Origin: Sulfurovum sp.
GTDB taxonomy: Bacteria; Campylobacterota; Campylobacteria; Campylobacterales; Sulfurovaceae
DNA length: 64,000 nucleotides
Direction of reading: 5' to 3'
NCBI GenBank assembly: GCA_002733215.1
Contig: NVUY01000002.1
Span: forward strand, 2,264-66,263
The first letter of the stretch is position 1. Every line of letters begins with the position of its first letter. Made by a program: the position numbers and the translations under genes. Below the pieces are notes generated by a model. The model saw nothing but the letters and a program-made list of their open reading frames with translations. It was not told where the DNA came from and searched no databases. Shown here one piece after another: positions 18,827 to 28,469 of this stretch.

Positions 18827-21800
18827 ATGACTATACGTAATAGACTAAAATTAATTGGTCTGGTACCAATTACCCTACTCATTCTACTATCGAGTTATTT
18901 CTTTATAACTTCATATCTGAACTTTGAAAAAGCAAATGCTCTCAAAATGACATTAAAAAACAATGCCATATTGGATAAAGCACTGACCAACATAGGTAAA
19001 GAACGCGGTTTGACGTCTTTGTATCTGGGAAGTGACAAAAAAGAGTTTGCCGCCCCAATGAAAAAACAAAGAAGTACCATGGATAGAGTATCCAAATCAC
19101 TTCAAACAGACCTAGTAACCAAAGATACAACATACCTTCCCTGGTTACTTGATCTTTTCGAAGAAAAAAGTCAGGATCAGAGTACTCAGTACAAACAACT
19201 CTTAACAAATCTTGCGGCACTTCCGGCAACAAGAAAAAAAGTTGATACTGAAACTGTAGACTTTAAGACTATCTTTTTTACAGAATATACAGAATCAATA
19301 TCCACACCGATACTTGATAATCTTATCTCCGTTAAAAATTACGCACTCGATACAGAGATCTCATCACTTGTTTCTTCACTCATTCAGCTTTATACTGCAA
19401 AAGAAAATGCCGGATTGGAAAGAGGATTTATCTCCTATTATATGACTAAAAAATCTTCTATGGCATTTGATGAAATTGCTTTATGGGATGAGTTTAAAAC
19501 AAAAGCAAATGTTTTTGATATCAAGCAAGTAACCAACCCGCTATTGCGTAAACAACTTGAATCTGTGCTTTTCTCTGATACTGCCAACGAAACTTTGGAA
19601 GAGCTTGCTATGACTTCGTCGGCAATTCAAACCGATATCGATAATGGAGATTACGCGGAAGAAGCGATAGACTGGTTCGCACTTCAAACCAGTAAGATCA
19701 CCCTACTTTCAAAAGCAGAACTCATTGTTTCAAATGCTTTATGGAAAAAAAGTGATATCTTTCTTCAGAAACAACTCACCCTTCTTGCTATTGCAGCATC
19801 AATCTGGTTACTGAGTTTTATCCTTGCATATCTCGGATACACAACAACAAGGGATATTACAAGAAACATTAAAGAACTTGAAGAGGTACTGAACAAAGCT
19901 GTTGATGAGATGAAGAGCAGTGGACAATACGTTGCATCAGATTCCATGGCCATTGAAAATATTGAGCTTGATACGCATGAAGGGACAAAAGAAGCCTATC
20001 AGTTCCTTGAAGCACTGGTTGATACGGCAAAAGAAGATAAACTTACTGCCCTTCAGGCAAATGAAGCTAAATCTCTTTTCCTTGCAAATATGTCACATGA
20101 GATCCGTACACCGCTTAACGGTATTGTTGGATTTACAGAGATCTTACGTAGTACTGATCTTACAGAAGAGCAAGATGAATTCCTTTCTATCATTGATAAA
20201 AGTTCAGAAAACCTGCTTAGTATTATCAACAATATTCTTGACCTTTCAAAAATTGAAAGTAATAAAATTGAAATTGAAAATATTGTGTTTGATGCAGCTG
20301 AAGAATTTGAATCTGCCGTTGAGACTTACGCCGTTGCAGCCACAGAGAAAAATATTGACCTCAACTACTATATGGATCCGGAAATTTCTCCTAAACTCAA
20401 AGGTGACCCGACGAAGATCAAAGAGATCGTTATTAACCTTCTTTCCAATGCCATTAAATTTACATCGTATGGTGGAGAGATCAATCTTCTTATCAAAAAA
20501 GTAGCCGGTGAAAACGGTATAAACAGAGTAGCATTCTCAGTACAGGATAATGGTATTGGTATGACCAAAGATCAACAATCACGTATCTTTGATGCCTTTT
20601 CGCAAGCAGATGTTTCTGTTACAAGAAAGTATGGTGGTACAGGACTTGGACTTACTATTTCCAGTCAATTTGTTGAACTTATGGGTGGGGAGCTTGAACT
20701 TGAAAGTGCCAAGGATCATGGTACCACATTCTTCTTCTCATTAGCATTGGAAGAAGTTACTTCCACAGAAGTAAATTACGAAGGTGCATTTTCTGATCTT
20801 ACCATAGGTAAATATGAACAGGAAATTCCAACAAAACTGGACAGCTACCTGGAAGAGTACTTTACATATTTCGGTCCATCGGTGAAACACTTTGAATCTA
20901 TCGGAGAATTAAAAGAACTTGACAATAACAATGTATGTAAAAATTACTGGATCGATATTGATAAAGCAAAACAAAATATTTTGGATGCTATCCAGCATAT
21001 GGACAGATCCAAACTGATCGTTATCGCAAATGTGACATCTCGTAACAAGCTCGAAGAGCTTGGTGTGGATCAGAGTAATGTTATCTATAAGCCGGTGACA
21101 CTCAGTAAGTTGAAAACAGTACTTAGCAATACTGCTAATGTAGCACCGGAACTTGTTGAGGCGTCAGTGAACCGACAAGAAACTAAATTTGATGCGCATG
21201 TACTGGTGACAGAAGATAATATTATTAACCAGAAACTCATCAAACGTATTCTTGAAGAGCATGGGATCACAGTTGATCTTGCAAACAACGGTTTGGAATC
21301 ATTCGAAAAACGCAGATCAGGCAACTATGATCTACTCTTTATGGATATTCAGATGCCTGTAATGGATGGGATCGAAGCAACACATGAGATCCTGGACTAT
21401 GAAGAAGATGAGGAGCTGGCACACATTCCTATTGTCGCATTGACCGCAAATGCACTCAAAGGTGATAGAGAAAGATTCCTTAGTGAAGGTATGGACGAAT
21501 ACATTACCAAACCTATTGAAACAACAGAATTACTTTATGTACTCAATAAATTCTTATCGGATAAAGCAAGTACAAAAGTAAAATCTCCTGTGAAAGAAGA
21601 GCTTGCTGAAACAGTAGAGTCAGTGCAACCTGTTGCTGCAGTGCTTGACATCATGGAAGAACCAAGTGAAAACCTTAGGGTCATCGAAGCAGACAAAAAG
21701 ATCCTTATTGCAAAAAAGTTCCTGCTCTCACGTAGAATTCTTGCAAAGGTAATTGACAACCTGGGATATGATTATGATCTCTTATCTGATATGAATACAC

Positions 21801-22015
21801 TGGAAGAAAAACTTGCATCAGGGGAGTATGACATACTCTTTGCAGACAGTGCTCTGCTTACAGAAAGCATCAGCCAAGCTGATGAAAATATAGCTATAAT
21901 TTCATCAGATAATTCAGATGATCCTCTGGGAGTAGCTGTGAAAAAAGGTGAAACTATCGCCAGCACTGCTTCTAAAGAAGAAATAAAAAATATTATTACC
22001 AAGTATAGAGGATAA
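18827..22015 (+). CDS. NIT-domain hybrid sensor histidine kinase
   Basis: Inner membrane phosphorelay kinase of 1062 aa. TM1 is at about residues 10-30. A periplasmic NIT-like domain follows ([18 protein letters not shown]), a type known from nitrate/nitrite sensors. TM2 is near 318-340 ([21 protein letters not shown]). Then come HisKA with the phospho-His in [17 protein letters not shown], HATPase ([24 protein letters not shown]), a degenerate receiver-like segment (about 660-770), a true receiver ([27 protein letters not shown] with the Asp) and a last receiver-like segment without a clear Asp pocket (about 945-1062). It starts immediately after the HPt stop. Confidence 0.9.
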   Translation: MTIRNRLKLIGLVPITLLILLSSYFFITSYLNFEKANALKMTLKNNAILDKALTNIGKERGLTSLYLGSDKKEFAAPMKKQRSTMDRVSKSLQTDLVTKDTTYLPWLLDLFEEKSQDQSTQYKQLLTNLAALPATRKKVDTETVDFKTIFFTEYTESISTPILDNLISVKNYALDTEISSLVSSLIQLYTAKENAGLERGFISYYMTKKSSMAFDEIALWDEFKTKANVFDIKQVTNPLLRKQLESVLFSDTANETLEELAMTSSAIQTDIDNGDYAEEAIDWFALQTSKITLLSKAELIVSNALWKKSDIFLQKQLTLLAIAASIWLLSFILAYLGYTTTRDITRNIKELEEVLNKAVDEMKSSGQYVASDSMAIENIELDTHEGTKEAYQFLEALVDTAKEDKLTALQANEAKSLFLANMSHEIRTPLNGIVGFTEILRSTDLTEEQDEFLSIIDKSSENLLSIINNILDLSKIESNKIEIENIVFDAAEEFESAVETYAVAATEKNIDLNYYMDPEISPKLKGDPTKIKEIVINLLSNAIKFTSYGGEINLLIKKVAGENGINRVAFSVQDNGIGMTKDQQSRIFDAFSQADVSVTRKYGGTGLGLTISSQFVELMGGELELESAKDHGTTFFFSLALEEVTSTEVNYEGAFSDLTIGKYEQEIPTKLDSYLEEYFTYFGPSVKHFESIGELKELDNNNVCKNYWIDIDKAKQNILDAIQHMDRSKLIVIANVTSRNKLEELGVDQSNVIYKPVTLSKLKTVLSNTANVAPELVEASVNRQETKFDAHVLVTEDNIINQKLIKRILEEHGITVDLANNGLESFEKRRSGNYDLLFMDIQMPVMDGIEATHEILDYEEDEELAHIPIVALTANALKGDRERFLSEGMDEYITKPIETTELLYVLNKFLSDKASTKVKSPVKEELAETVESVQPVAAVLDIMEEPSENLRVIEADKKILIAKKFLLSRRILAKVIDNLGYDYDLLSDMNTLEEKLASGEYDILFADSALLTESISQADENIAIISSDNSDDPLGVAVKKGETIASTASKEEIKNIITKYRG

Positions 22016-22020
22016 AATAA

Positions 22021-22386
22021 ATGGCACTAAAAATACTCATCGTTGATGATGACTTCATCAACCGGAAACTCTTGTCAACTCTTTTGAAAAAGAACGCAAG
22101 TGTGACAGAGATGGTTGAAGCAGAGAATGGTTCTGATGCGTTAGATAAACTTAAACACCACCCGGATATCAATCTGATACTACTGGATATCATGATGCCG
22201 GTTGTTGACGGGATAGAATTTCTAAAGATCTTCAGATCTAACATGGAGAACTCACATATCCCTGTGATCGTTCTTTCAACTGATGACACCAGGAAAACGG
22301 AAGTCTTTGACAATGGTGCAAATGACTTTTTGAGAAAGCCTGTGAAAGAAGATGTACTCCGTACTAAAATAGAACAGTGGACATAA
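22021..22386 (+). CDS. Single-domain response regulator (CheY-like)
   Basis: A 121-aa receiver domain with no output domain. Acid pocket IVDDDF, phospho-Asp in ILLDIMMPVVDG, switch Thr/Ser in VIVLSTDD and the conserved Lys in FLRKPVKED are all present. It begins 5 nt after the hybrid kinase and ends the operon. It could carry phosphate from the HPt protein to a motor, a secretion apparatus or another enzyme, as stand-alone receivers do. Confidence 0.93.
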   Translation: MALKILIVDDDFINRKLLSTLLKKNASVTEMVEAENGSDALDKLKHHPDINLILLDIMMPVVDGIEFLKIFRSNMENSHIPVIVLSTDDTRKTEVFDNGANDFLRKPVKEDVLRTKIEQWT

Positions 22387-22387
22387 T

Positions 22388-22470
22388 TGGGTGCATAATG
22401 CCCGCAGGAAATATCCTTGGGTGCACGTACCGTTATGACATTTCTATTGGTGCGTGACTACGCACCCTAC
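22388..22470. repeat. Palindromic repeat cluster, GGTGCGTGACTACGCACCCTAC type
   Basis: The best part is GGTGCGTgactACGCACC at 22449-22466 with the family end CCCTAC, preceded by related fragments GGGTGCATAATGCCC and GGGTGCACGTACC. It fills the gap between the receiver gene and convergent lon. Confidence 0.65.
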
Positions 22471-22479
22471 ACAAACTAT

Positions 22480-24900
22480 TTATTTTATAAACACTTCCTT
22501 TAACACTTCATCCACATTAGAAACACCTATAATTTTTATATGATTTTTAACTTCATTTGGGATATCATCCAAATCACGTTCAAAATTCTTCATCGGTATC
22601 AAAGCTTTGGTCACCCCTGCTTTATACGCCGCGATAAGCTTCTCTTTAAGCCCTCCGATCGGAAGTACCTTCCCTGTAAGTGTCACTTCACCCGTCATCG
22701 CCACTTTGTTGTTTATCTTGTATCCGCCTAAGATCGAAGCAATGGCAGACACCATGGCGATACCTGCACTTGGACCATCTTTCGGTGTGGCACCTTCAGG
22801 GACATGGATGTGGAGATCATAACGCTTGTATACTTCAGAGGCATCCACAGTGATGCGCTCTTCTCTCTCTTTGACAGAGTGAGGTATGATGGAAGGAGGG
22901 ATCTTTAAAGCACCATTGTCTATGAGTATTTTCACCACAGAATGGGCAATACGTACAGACTCTTTCATCACTTCGCCAAGTGAACCGGTAAGCTGCAATG
23001 CACCCTTTCCTTTGATTTTGATCGCTTCTATGGTCAAAACATCTCCACCCACTGCTGTCCAGGCTAGACCATTGACAACACCCACTTGAGGTTGAGAGTC
23101 TACCAGAGAGATCTCAAATACTTTTTTATCTGTAAATTTCTCCAAATTTTTGTTTGTGATCGCAATTTTATTTATGGTTTTGTCTTCTAAGAGTTTCCTT
23201 GCACTTTTACGCATCAGTCCGGCGATCCTTCGACGTAGATTCCTTACACCGGCTTCTCTGGTATATTCATCTATCAGGACTTTCAGTGCTTTATCCGAGA
23301 TAGAAAACTCTCTGCGTTTTAAGGCATGCTTTTTAAGTTCCTGAGGGATGAGATAACGTTTAGCGATCTCAAATTTCTCTTTAGGTGTATAAGAGTTCAA
23401 TCCTATGAACTCCATTCTGTCACGTAAAGGTGCAGGTATGCGTCCTACATCATTTGCCGTGGCAATGAAGATCGCTTTACTCAGATCAATATTAAAATTC
23501 AGATAATAATCCCGATACTTGCTGTTCTGCTCAGGATCAAGGATCTCAAGCAGTGCGGCAGTGGGGTCACCCCTCATACTGCGCCCTACTTTGTCTATCT
23601 CATCGAGGACAATGACCGGATCCATACTTTTCGCTTCTATCAAGCCCTGTACCAAACGTCCCGGCATCGCACCCACATAGGTTCTTCTGTGCCCGCGAAG
23701 TTCATTGACATCTTCAAGTCCACCCAGTGCCATGCGCACAAGCGGTCTCCCCAAAGCGGTAGCGATAGAATTGGCAAGTGAGGTTTTACCTACACCCGGA
23801 GGTCCTGCAAAACAGAGTATGACCCCGCCTGTCTCTTTTTGCTTAATACCCCTAAGCATCGCCAGTTCACGTACTGAGAAAAATTCAACAATACGCTCTT
23901 TGGGTTTTTCCAATGCATAATGGTCTTTATCTAGCTCTTCTGCAACATCGTGAACACTTAAACTCTTTTTCGTCAACTTGCCAAAGGGGAGTTCAAGTAC
24001 CCACTCCAGATAGCTTTGAAGGACATTGGCATCTGCAGAGTCCGGATGCATACGGGCAAAACGGTCCAGCTGCTTAGAGGTTTCTTTAAAGGCATCTTCC
24101 TGCATATGAGGTTTGAGTGCTGCCACTTTTTCTCTAAATGTAGCGATCTCTTCTTCTCTTTGCGTATCCATACCCAACTCTTGCTGTATCTCTTTGAGCT
24201 GTTCTTTGAGAAAATACTCTTTGTTGGTCTGTTCTATTTTGGTATATACTTTTGTCCGTATCTCACGTTGTACTTTTGCAGATTCTATCTCAGAAGTGAC
24301 GATATCTATAAGGCCAAGCAATCGTTTTTCAATATTGAGTTCAATGTATAGCACATACGCTACTTCTTTGTCCAGTTTCAACATGGAAGAGACAAGATCT
24401 GCTATGCGGTTGGGTTCATCATTTTCTTCTATGGTACGCACAAGATCAGCGGGTATATGACTGTTCAATACAGAGAGTTTCTTTACTTTATCTCTCAAGA
24501 TATCCATCAAAGCATCCGCTTTGAGTTTATTATAAGTATCTAACATCACTGTATCTATGGTTGCACGGTTAAAGCTGCCTTCTTGGGGCTCGATGATCTT
24601 TCCTCGGGCAAGTCCCTGAAACAGTATCTTTACACGACCATCAGGAATATTCACTTTTCTCATAATGGAGCCGATAACTCCTACTCTGTACATCGCATCA
24701 AAATCTCTACTGCCCTCTCTCCCCGGTATGGAAGATGTGACAAAAAGCAGGGTGTTGTTTTCCATTGCATCTGTAGCGGCATCTATATCTTTCTGATTTG
24801 TTAGAAAAATAGGGCTTATCATAAAAGGATAAAGAAAAAGTTCATCCTCTACGACTATAGGTAAGTTAGTTGGTAATGCATCATAATCACTGAGTTGCAT
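22480..24900 (-). CDS. lon: ATP-dependent protease Lon
   Basis: Cytosolic AAA+ serine protease of 806 aa, normal length, which degrades damaged and regulatory proteins. The N-terminal substrate-binding domain starts LPIVVEDELFLYPFMISPIFL. The Walker A is GPPGVGKTSLA and Walker B is PVIVLDEIDKVG. The proteolytic domain has the catalytic Ser in PKDGPSAGIAM and Lys in PIGGLKEKLIAAYKAGV. It is followed by nothing on its strand and preceded by bamD, 77 nt upstream, with a palindrome between. Confidence 0.97.
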   Translation of the reverse strand: MQLSDYDALPTNLPIVVEDELFLYPFMISPIFLTNQKDIDAATDAMENNTLLFVTSSIPGREGSRDFDAMYRVGVIGSIMRKVNIPDGRVKILFQGLARGKIIEPQEGSFNRATIDTVMLDTYNKLKADALMDILRDKVKKLSVLNSHIPADLVRTIEENDEPNRIADLVSSMLKLDKEVAYVLYIELNIEKRLLGLIDIVTSEIESAKVQREIRTKVYTKIEQTNKEYFLKEQLKEIQQELGMDTQREEEIATFREKVAALKPHMQEDAFKETSKQLDRFARMHPDSADANVLQSYLEWVLELPFGKLTKKSLSVHDVAEELDKDHYALEKPKERIVEFFSVRELAMLRGIKQKETGGVILCFAGPPGVGKTSLANSIATALGRPLVRMALGGLEDVNELRGHRRTYVGAMPGRLVQGLIEAKSMDPVIVLDEIDKVGRSMRGDPTAALLEILDPEQNSKYRDYYLNFNIDLSKAIFIATANDVGRIPAPLRDRMEFIGLNSYTPKEKFEIAKRYLIPQELKKHALKRREFSISDKALKVLIDEYTREAGVRNLRRRIAGLMRKSARKLLEDKTINKIAITNKNLEKFTDKKVFEISLVDSQPQVGVVNGLAWTAVGGDVLTIEAIKIKGKGALQLTGSLGEVMKESVRIAHSVVKILIDNGALKIPPSIIPHSVKEREERITVDASEVYKRYDLHIHVPEGATPKDGPSAGIAMVSAIASILGGYKINNKVAMTGEVTLTGKVLPIGGLKEKLIAAYKAGVTKALIPMKNFERDLDDIPNEVKNHIKIIGVSNVDEVLKEVFIK

Positions 24901-24939
24901 GTTTTGTTCCTTTATATAAAAAATATTTGGTTTATAACT

Positions 24940-24963
24940 GTAGGGTCGGTGAACCTACCCTAC
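24940..24963. repeat. Intergenic palindrome GTAGGGTCGGT...ACCCTAC
   Basis: GTAGGGT and ACCCTAC ends with an inner GGT-GA-ACC, between bamD and lon on the minus strand. Confidence 0.7.
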
Positions 24964-24977
24964 GGAGAGTTGATCTT

Positions 24978-25628
24978 TTAATCAAATACCATACCAATGA
25001 TACCTTTTTCAGGTGGTGTGATATCAGTCATTCCGATCACAGAGCCCTCATTTTTTTCTCTATAGATCTTTGCTGCTTCTTCTTTGCCTGTACGGTCATA
25101 CAGTGCTGCAATGTTTTCATTGAGCAAATATTGGCTCATATAGAGTCTGATAAGCATTGTATTGACAAGCGGTGCATAAGGAGAGCCCGGGTAGCGTGTA
25201 ATATAAATCCTGGATTTACCAATATTGTCCATGATGAGTTTTTGATCTTTATAAACATCTGTTACACCCAAAAACGATGCTTTGAGCTTCATAAAATCTG
25301 TATACTCACGGCTGTCACCTTCACCGTAACGCTTGTTATACTCATCAAGATAATAATTAGCCAGAAGATACTCTTCTTCCAGCATATGCGCATTGGCAAG
25401 CATCATCATGGCTGTAGGCATAAGAGGAGAACGCATATGCTCACTCTTAAGAGAGATAAAATACGAATCAGCCTTATCCAGACCACCGTTGCCGATGCTA
25501 TTGGCGATCTGCTGATACCAATACAATGCAGGCTTGTTAAACTCGGCAACTTCTTCATCATCTGAACATCCGACAAATACAAATAACATTGCCATGCTTA
25601 TTAAAACTGTTTTCTTAAAATTCAACAT
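24978..25628 (-). CDS. bamD: Outer membrane assembly lipoprotein BamD-like
   Basis: Predicted periplasm-facing outer membrane lipoprotein of 216 aa in the BAM complex that inserts beta-barrel proteins. Signal peptide and lipobox MLFVFVGCSDDE give the lipidated Cys near residue 16. TPR-like helices follow: PALYWYQQIANSIGNGGLDKADSYFISLKSEHMRSPLMPTAMMMLANAHMLEEEYLLANYYLDEYNKRY, then RYPGSPYAPLVNTMLIRLYMSQ, as in BamD. The ORF track adds six residues; the ATG at 25628 has GAGGG 5 nt upstream and is preferred. Located upstream of lon. Confidence 0.88.
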   Translation of the reverse strand: MLNFKKTVLISMAMLFVFVGCSDDEEVAEFNKPALYWYQQIANSIGNGGLDKADSYFISLKSEHMRSPLMPTAMMMLANAHMLEEEYLLANYYLDEYNKRYGEGDSREYTDFMKLKASFLGVTDVYKDQKLIMDNIGKSRIYITRYPGSPYAPLVNTMLIRLYMSQYLLNENIAALYDRTGKEEAAKIYREKNEGSVIGMTDITPPEKGIIGMVFD

Positions 25629-25835
25629 CTTTACCCTCGTATACATATATAAACATTATAATAGCTCAAAATATGTAAGAGGTCTATTAGCTTCTGTAAA
25701 ATGCTACTGTAATATTATTTCTTTCTCCATATTATGGGCACCTCTAAAAATTGTATTTAGGATTTAGTTCCTCATCTCTTCTTTTTTAATTTGATCTTGA
25801 CGACTTTGCTTCTAAATGACAACTCAAAAGTATGC

Positions 25836-25841
25836 TATAAT
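25836..25841 (+). promoter_or_regulatory. Extended -10 box (GCTATAAT) of Uma2 copy 1
   Basis: TATGCTATAAT, 32 nt before the ATG at 25873; no clear -35 box. Confidence 0.5.
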
Positions 25842-25872
25842 AAATGAAATGCATAAAAGGAACTTCTTAATC

Positions 25873-26418
25873 ATGTTAGCATTCAAAGAAGAACATTTAC
25901 CTAATTACAGCTATAAAGACTATAAACAGTGGGAGGGGGACTGGGAACTCATAGAGGGTATACCCTATTCCATGGCACCTGCACCAAGCATCACACATCA
26001 AGAACTCAATCTCAATATTGGCATAGAACTCAAATCCAAATTAAAAGACTGTAAGTTTTGTAAGGTACTGCCAGAGGTTGACTGGAAAGTAAATGATGAA
26101 ACAGTAGTGAGACCTGATACACTGGTAGTATGCAACCTAGAGGAGAAAGGTGCATTTTTAAACAAAACACCTCTTATTATTTTTGAGATCCTTTCTCCAT
26201 CTACTAAAAATAAAGACAGGAATTTCAAGTCTCTTTTATATAGTCAGGAAAATGTAAAATATTATATTTTAGTAGAACCTGCCGGTATGTTTGCAGAGGT
26301 TTATAAACTCCACAAGGGCAAGTATCGTCTTGAGGGTGAATTTAAAAAAGAAACTTATACTTTTAGCCTTGATACTTGTAAATTTGAGTTTTCTTTTGAA
26401 ATGGTTTTTGATTTATAG
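25873..26418 (+). CDS. Uma2 family (DUF820) endonuclease-like protein, copy 1
   Basis: A 181-aa protein of the Uma2/DUF820 family, which has a PD-(D/E)xK nuclease-type core. Core motifs are WELIEGIPYSMAPAPSITHQ, then VRPDTLVVC with the Asp, then IIFEILSPSTKNKD with the Glu and downstream Lys. The biological role of the family is not established; it is often multicopy and near mobile DNA. The start at 25873 is supported by AAGGAA upstream and by the N-termini of the other copies (LAFKEEHLPNYSYKDYKQWEGDWE), against the longer ORF track start. Intact. Confidence 0.85.
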   Translation: MLAFKEEHLPNYSYKDYKQWEGDWELIEGIPYSMAPAPSITHQELNLNIGIELKSKLKDCKFCKVLPEVDWKVNDETVVRPDTLVVCNLEEKGAFLNKTPLIIFEILSPSTKNKDRNFKSLLYSQENVKYYILVEPAGMFAEVYKLHKGKYRLEGEFKKETYTFSLDTCKFEFSFEMVFDL

Positions 26419-26502
26419 TCTTGGTACACCAACATGTGGATGGAAAAGTTAAACTTACAGAGCTATGGGTTACTACTCACCAACGCGAGAGCCAGTAAAT
26501 TT

Positions 26503-27036
26503 TTATTTCTTTCGCCATATTGTACTAAAATCAAATGTCACTTCGCAGGTTGGTAATGTGAAAGTGGTTGTTTCATCTGTAAAATCATCCACTTTAATAT
26601 ATCGTCCGTCTCTTAATTCATATACTTTGGCTAAAGGAGTATCCGGATAGACCAAAATATAATATTTCACACCTTCTCGCTGATATATTTCAAATTTTAC
26701 TTTTTCATCTTTGGTCACCGTAGATGGGGAAGCAACTTCAAAAATTATCTCCGGTTTTTTCGTTATTTTTTCATCTGCTTCATAACAGATCACCAGAGTG
26801 TCAGGTCTTACTACTGTATCATTCGCTACTATCCAGTCTATTTCAAAAAGTGCCTGGCATTCCGAACAGGTATCCAAAGCATCATTCAGTTGTATAAAGA
26901 TCTTACCATTGACAGTTTGATGTGTAACCATTGGAGATGGCGCCATAGCATATGGCATACCGTCTATCAGCTCCCAGTCACCTTGCCATAGATCATAATC
27001 ATCTACAGTATAATGTTCAACATAAGCTAATGACAC
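26503..27036 (-). CDS. Uma2 family (DUF820) endonuclease-like protein, copy 2
   Basis: Intact 177-aa Uma2 protein: YDLWQGDWELIDGMPYAMAPSPMVTHQ, VRPDTLVICYEAD, PEIIFEVASPSTVTKDEKVKFEIYQREGVKYYILVYP. The likely start is the GTG at 27036, six bases after AAAGGAG; the ORF track start at 27111 has no ribosome-binding site and adds unrelated residues. It converges with copy 1. Its own sequence is closer to copy 5 (38370) than to its neighbour. Confidence 0.85.
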   Translation of the reverse strand: MSLAYVEHYTVDDYDLWQGDWELIDGMPYAMAPSPMVTHQTVNGKIFIQLNDALDTCSECQALFEIDWIVANDTVVRPDTLVICYEADEKITKKPEIIFEVASPSTVTKDEKVKFEIYQREGVKYYILVYPDTPLAKVYELRDGRYIKVDDFTDETTTFTLPTCEVTFDFSTIWRKK

Positions 27037-27127
27037 AGACACTCCTTTTTTGTTTATTATAACATAAACTATTTTTCCAGCATTTATCCCGATAAATACA
27101 GAAGGTTTCAAGAAATTGGTTTTTTCT

Positions 27128-27160
27128 CTCGTTCACAGCCTCTCCCCGATGGTAACGAGG
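27128..27160. repeat. CTCGTTC-type palindromic repeat
   Basis: CTCGTTC and GTAACGAG ends with a GC-rich centre, just upstream of Uma2 copy 2; imperfect member of the CTCGTTCC family. Confidence 0.5.
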
Positions 27161-27214
27161 GTAAATTTTAAGCTTCCTTATGCCATTATTAAATATATTA
27201 TATGAGGATCTGTT

Positions 27215-27415
27215 ATGACAATATTAGTAAAAATTGAAGAAGAGATTAGAAACTTTCCAGCACAAGAGTTAAGCAAATTTAGAGAATGGTTTAAGCAGTA
27301 TGATGTAAAAAAATGGGATGAGCAGATTGAAAATGATTTTACTTCGGGAAAACTGGATGACCTTGCAAACCAAGCACTTAAAGACTTTCAAGATGATAAC
27401 GTTAAAACGCTATGA
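27215..27415 (+). CDS. Antitoxin-like protein of a decayed type II toxin-antitoxin pair
   Basis: A 66-aa acidic protein (MTILVKIEEEIRNFPAQELSKFREWFKQYDVKKWDEQIENDFTSGKLDDLANQALKDFQ). The core LSKFREWF...WDEQIENDFTSGKLDDLANQAL is typical of small antitoxin-like proteins that precede a RelE-like toxin. The TGA stop overlaps the ATG of the broken toxin by 2 nt, the usual coupled arrangement. Reading frame intact. Confidence 0.75.
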   Translation: MTILVKIEEEIRNFPAQELSKFREWFKQYDVKKWDEQIENDFTSGKLDDLANQALKDFQDDNVKTL

Positions 27416-27660
27416 ACCATTTTACGGTTCCATCATTTTGGAAAACATACAACACTCTTCCTTAAAAGATTCAAAAATTAGCAGATAAAAATTTTCTATT
27501 ACTAAAAATGGATCCTCATCACCTTTCCCTGCATTTTAAAAAATAGGAAAATATTATTCTGTAAGAGTTGGATTAAACTATAGATCATTAGGCGTAGATG
27601 TTGAAAATGGGATTTTATGGTTTTGGATAGGTAATCATTCTGATTATGACAAACTCATAA
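27412..27660 (+). pseudogene. Broken RelE-like toxin
   Basis: From the coupled ATG the frame reads MNHFTVPSFWKTYNTLP, meets an in-frame TAA, continues KIQKLADKNFLLLKMDPHHLSLHFKK, then needs a frame change to read GKYYSVRVGLNYRSLGVDVENGILWFWIGNHSDYDKLI. Joined, this is a complete RelE-type toxin of about 83 aa with the common KYYSVRVGLNYR strand. One nonsense change and one frameshift inactivate it while the antitoxin stays open. Confidence 0.8.
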
Positions 27661-27780
27661 AAGTAAGTAGGTTTAAAAAAATCTTACTGCTTCTACCCCC
27701 AAATATATGAAAAACATATCTAACGTCAACATGATGCTATTGTTTGTTTCATATCTTGTTCTGTATTTACTTCTAAAGGA

Positions 27781-28020
27781 TTATTTTCTAAACTTCTTAA
27801 ACACTCTAGCAAAATCCAGGCTCAATTCACCGTCTAAGTCGTCCAATATCAGTACTTCATGGGTAAAATCACTTACTTTAATATATTTTCCATTGTTTAG
27901 ACTATAGACTTTTGCTTTAAGATCATTAGGATAGACAAGTATATAATACTGGACGCCTTCAGCTTCATAAATATCAAATTTTATGGTTTCATCTTTCTCT
28001 CGTTCCCATCGTTCCCGATG
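27781..28020 (-). pseudogene. Uma2 family fragment, copy 3 (C-terminal part only)
   Basis: Only the last third of a Uma2 protein remains (KDETIKFDIYEAEGVQYYILVYPNDLKAKVYSLNNGKYIKVSDFTHE). The catalytic Asp and Glu segments are missing. The break is at a CTCGTTCCC palindromic repeat at 27999-28020; the odd N-terminal residues HRERWERE are the translation of that repeat. Confidence 0.75.
27999..28020. repeat. CTCGTTCCC-type repeat at the Uma2 copy 3 breakpoint
   Basis: CTCGTTCCCATCGTTCCCGATG carries the family arm CTCGTTCCC and sits exactly where Uma2 homology stops. Confidence 0.55.
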
Positions 28021-28141
28021 ATAATGCATACATCAATACTGGAAATAGGTTTACTTATAAATCAATCTACATCAACCGACTCTACAGTTTTATTATACTG
28101 TACTCTTGAGTGGTGATTTGATTATACAAACGAGGGTATCA

Positions 28142-28231
28142 TCACTCTTCAGAGAGCTTTATAGCAGTAAAATAAAGTAACCCAACTGTTAGAATTCCAA
28201 TCAATATAATGGATGCAGCAGCTAATGTCAT
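28142..28231 (-). CDS. 29-aa single-helix membrane peptide, pair 1
   Basis: MTLAAASIILIGILTVGLLYFTAIKLSEE: one membrane helix and a short acidic tail. The ATG follows the stop of the larger membrane gene after a single base, exactly as in pair 2 at 29418-29495, which supports it as a real coupled gene. Below the ORF-track size cut-off. Function unknown. Confidence 0.6.
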   Translation of the reverse strand: MTLAAASIILIGILTVGLLYFTAIKLSEE

Positions 28232-28232
28232 T

Positions 28233-28469
28233 TTATAGATCCTTTATTTCTTTTGTTTTATTGGCGATTTTAAATATTATTACAACAATCGCACCTATAA
28301 TTGTTAATGCAAACAAGACACCTGACCAAAATAGAATATCTATTTTTTCGGCATCATATCTTTTAACAATACTACCAATCAATATCACCAAAATACCAAA
28401 GGAAATACTCATCGCAACACGCAAGGTATTTAGCAATTCTTTTACTTCATCTATTTTTCCATCGAGTAG
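28233..28469 (-). CDS. Small two-helix membrane protein, pair 1 (downstream exon of an intron-split gene)
   Basis: About 79 codons: GKIDEVKELLNTLRVAMSISFGILVILIGSIVKRYDAEKIDILFWSGVLFALTIIGAIVVIIFKIANKTKEIKDL. Two membrane helices separated by a charged loop, with a coiled-coil-like start. The homologue at 29497-29724 begins MSKIDVIKEKINYLKVW. Here the expected start codon is at 29178-29176, on the other side of a 706-nt group II intron; joining ATG to CTACTCGATGGA restores one frame. The ORF track start at 28481 is a TTG inside the intron end. Family unrecognised. Confidence 0.65.
   Translation of the reverse strand, partial: LLDGKIDEVKELLNTLRVAMSISFGILVILIGSIVKRYDAEKIDILFWSGVLFALTIIGAIVVIIFKIANKTKEIKDL

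Noticed and set aside
24927-25565. 212-aa plus-strand ORF
   Set aside because: It is antisense to bamD, which has clear family motifs, and its Cys/Ile-rich composition is that of a shadow frame.
27707-27907. 66-aa plus-strand ORF
   Set aside because: Mostly antisense to the Uma2 fragment, AT-rich shadow with no motif.
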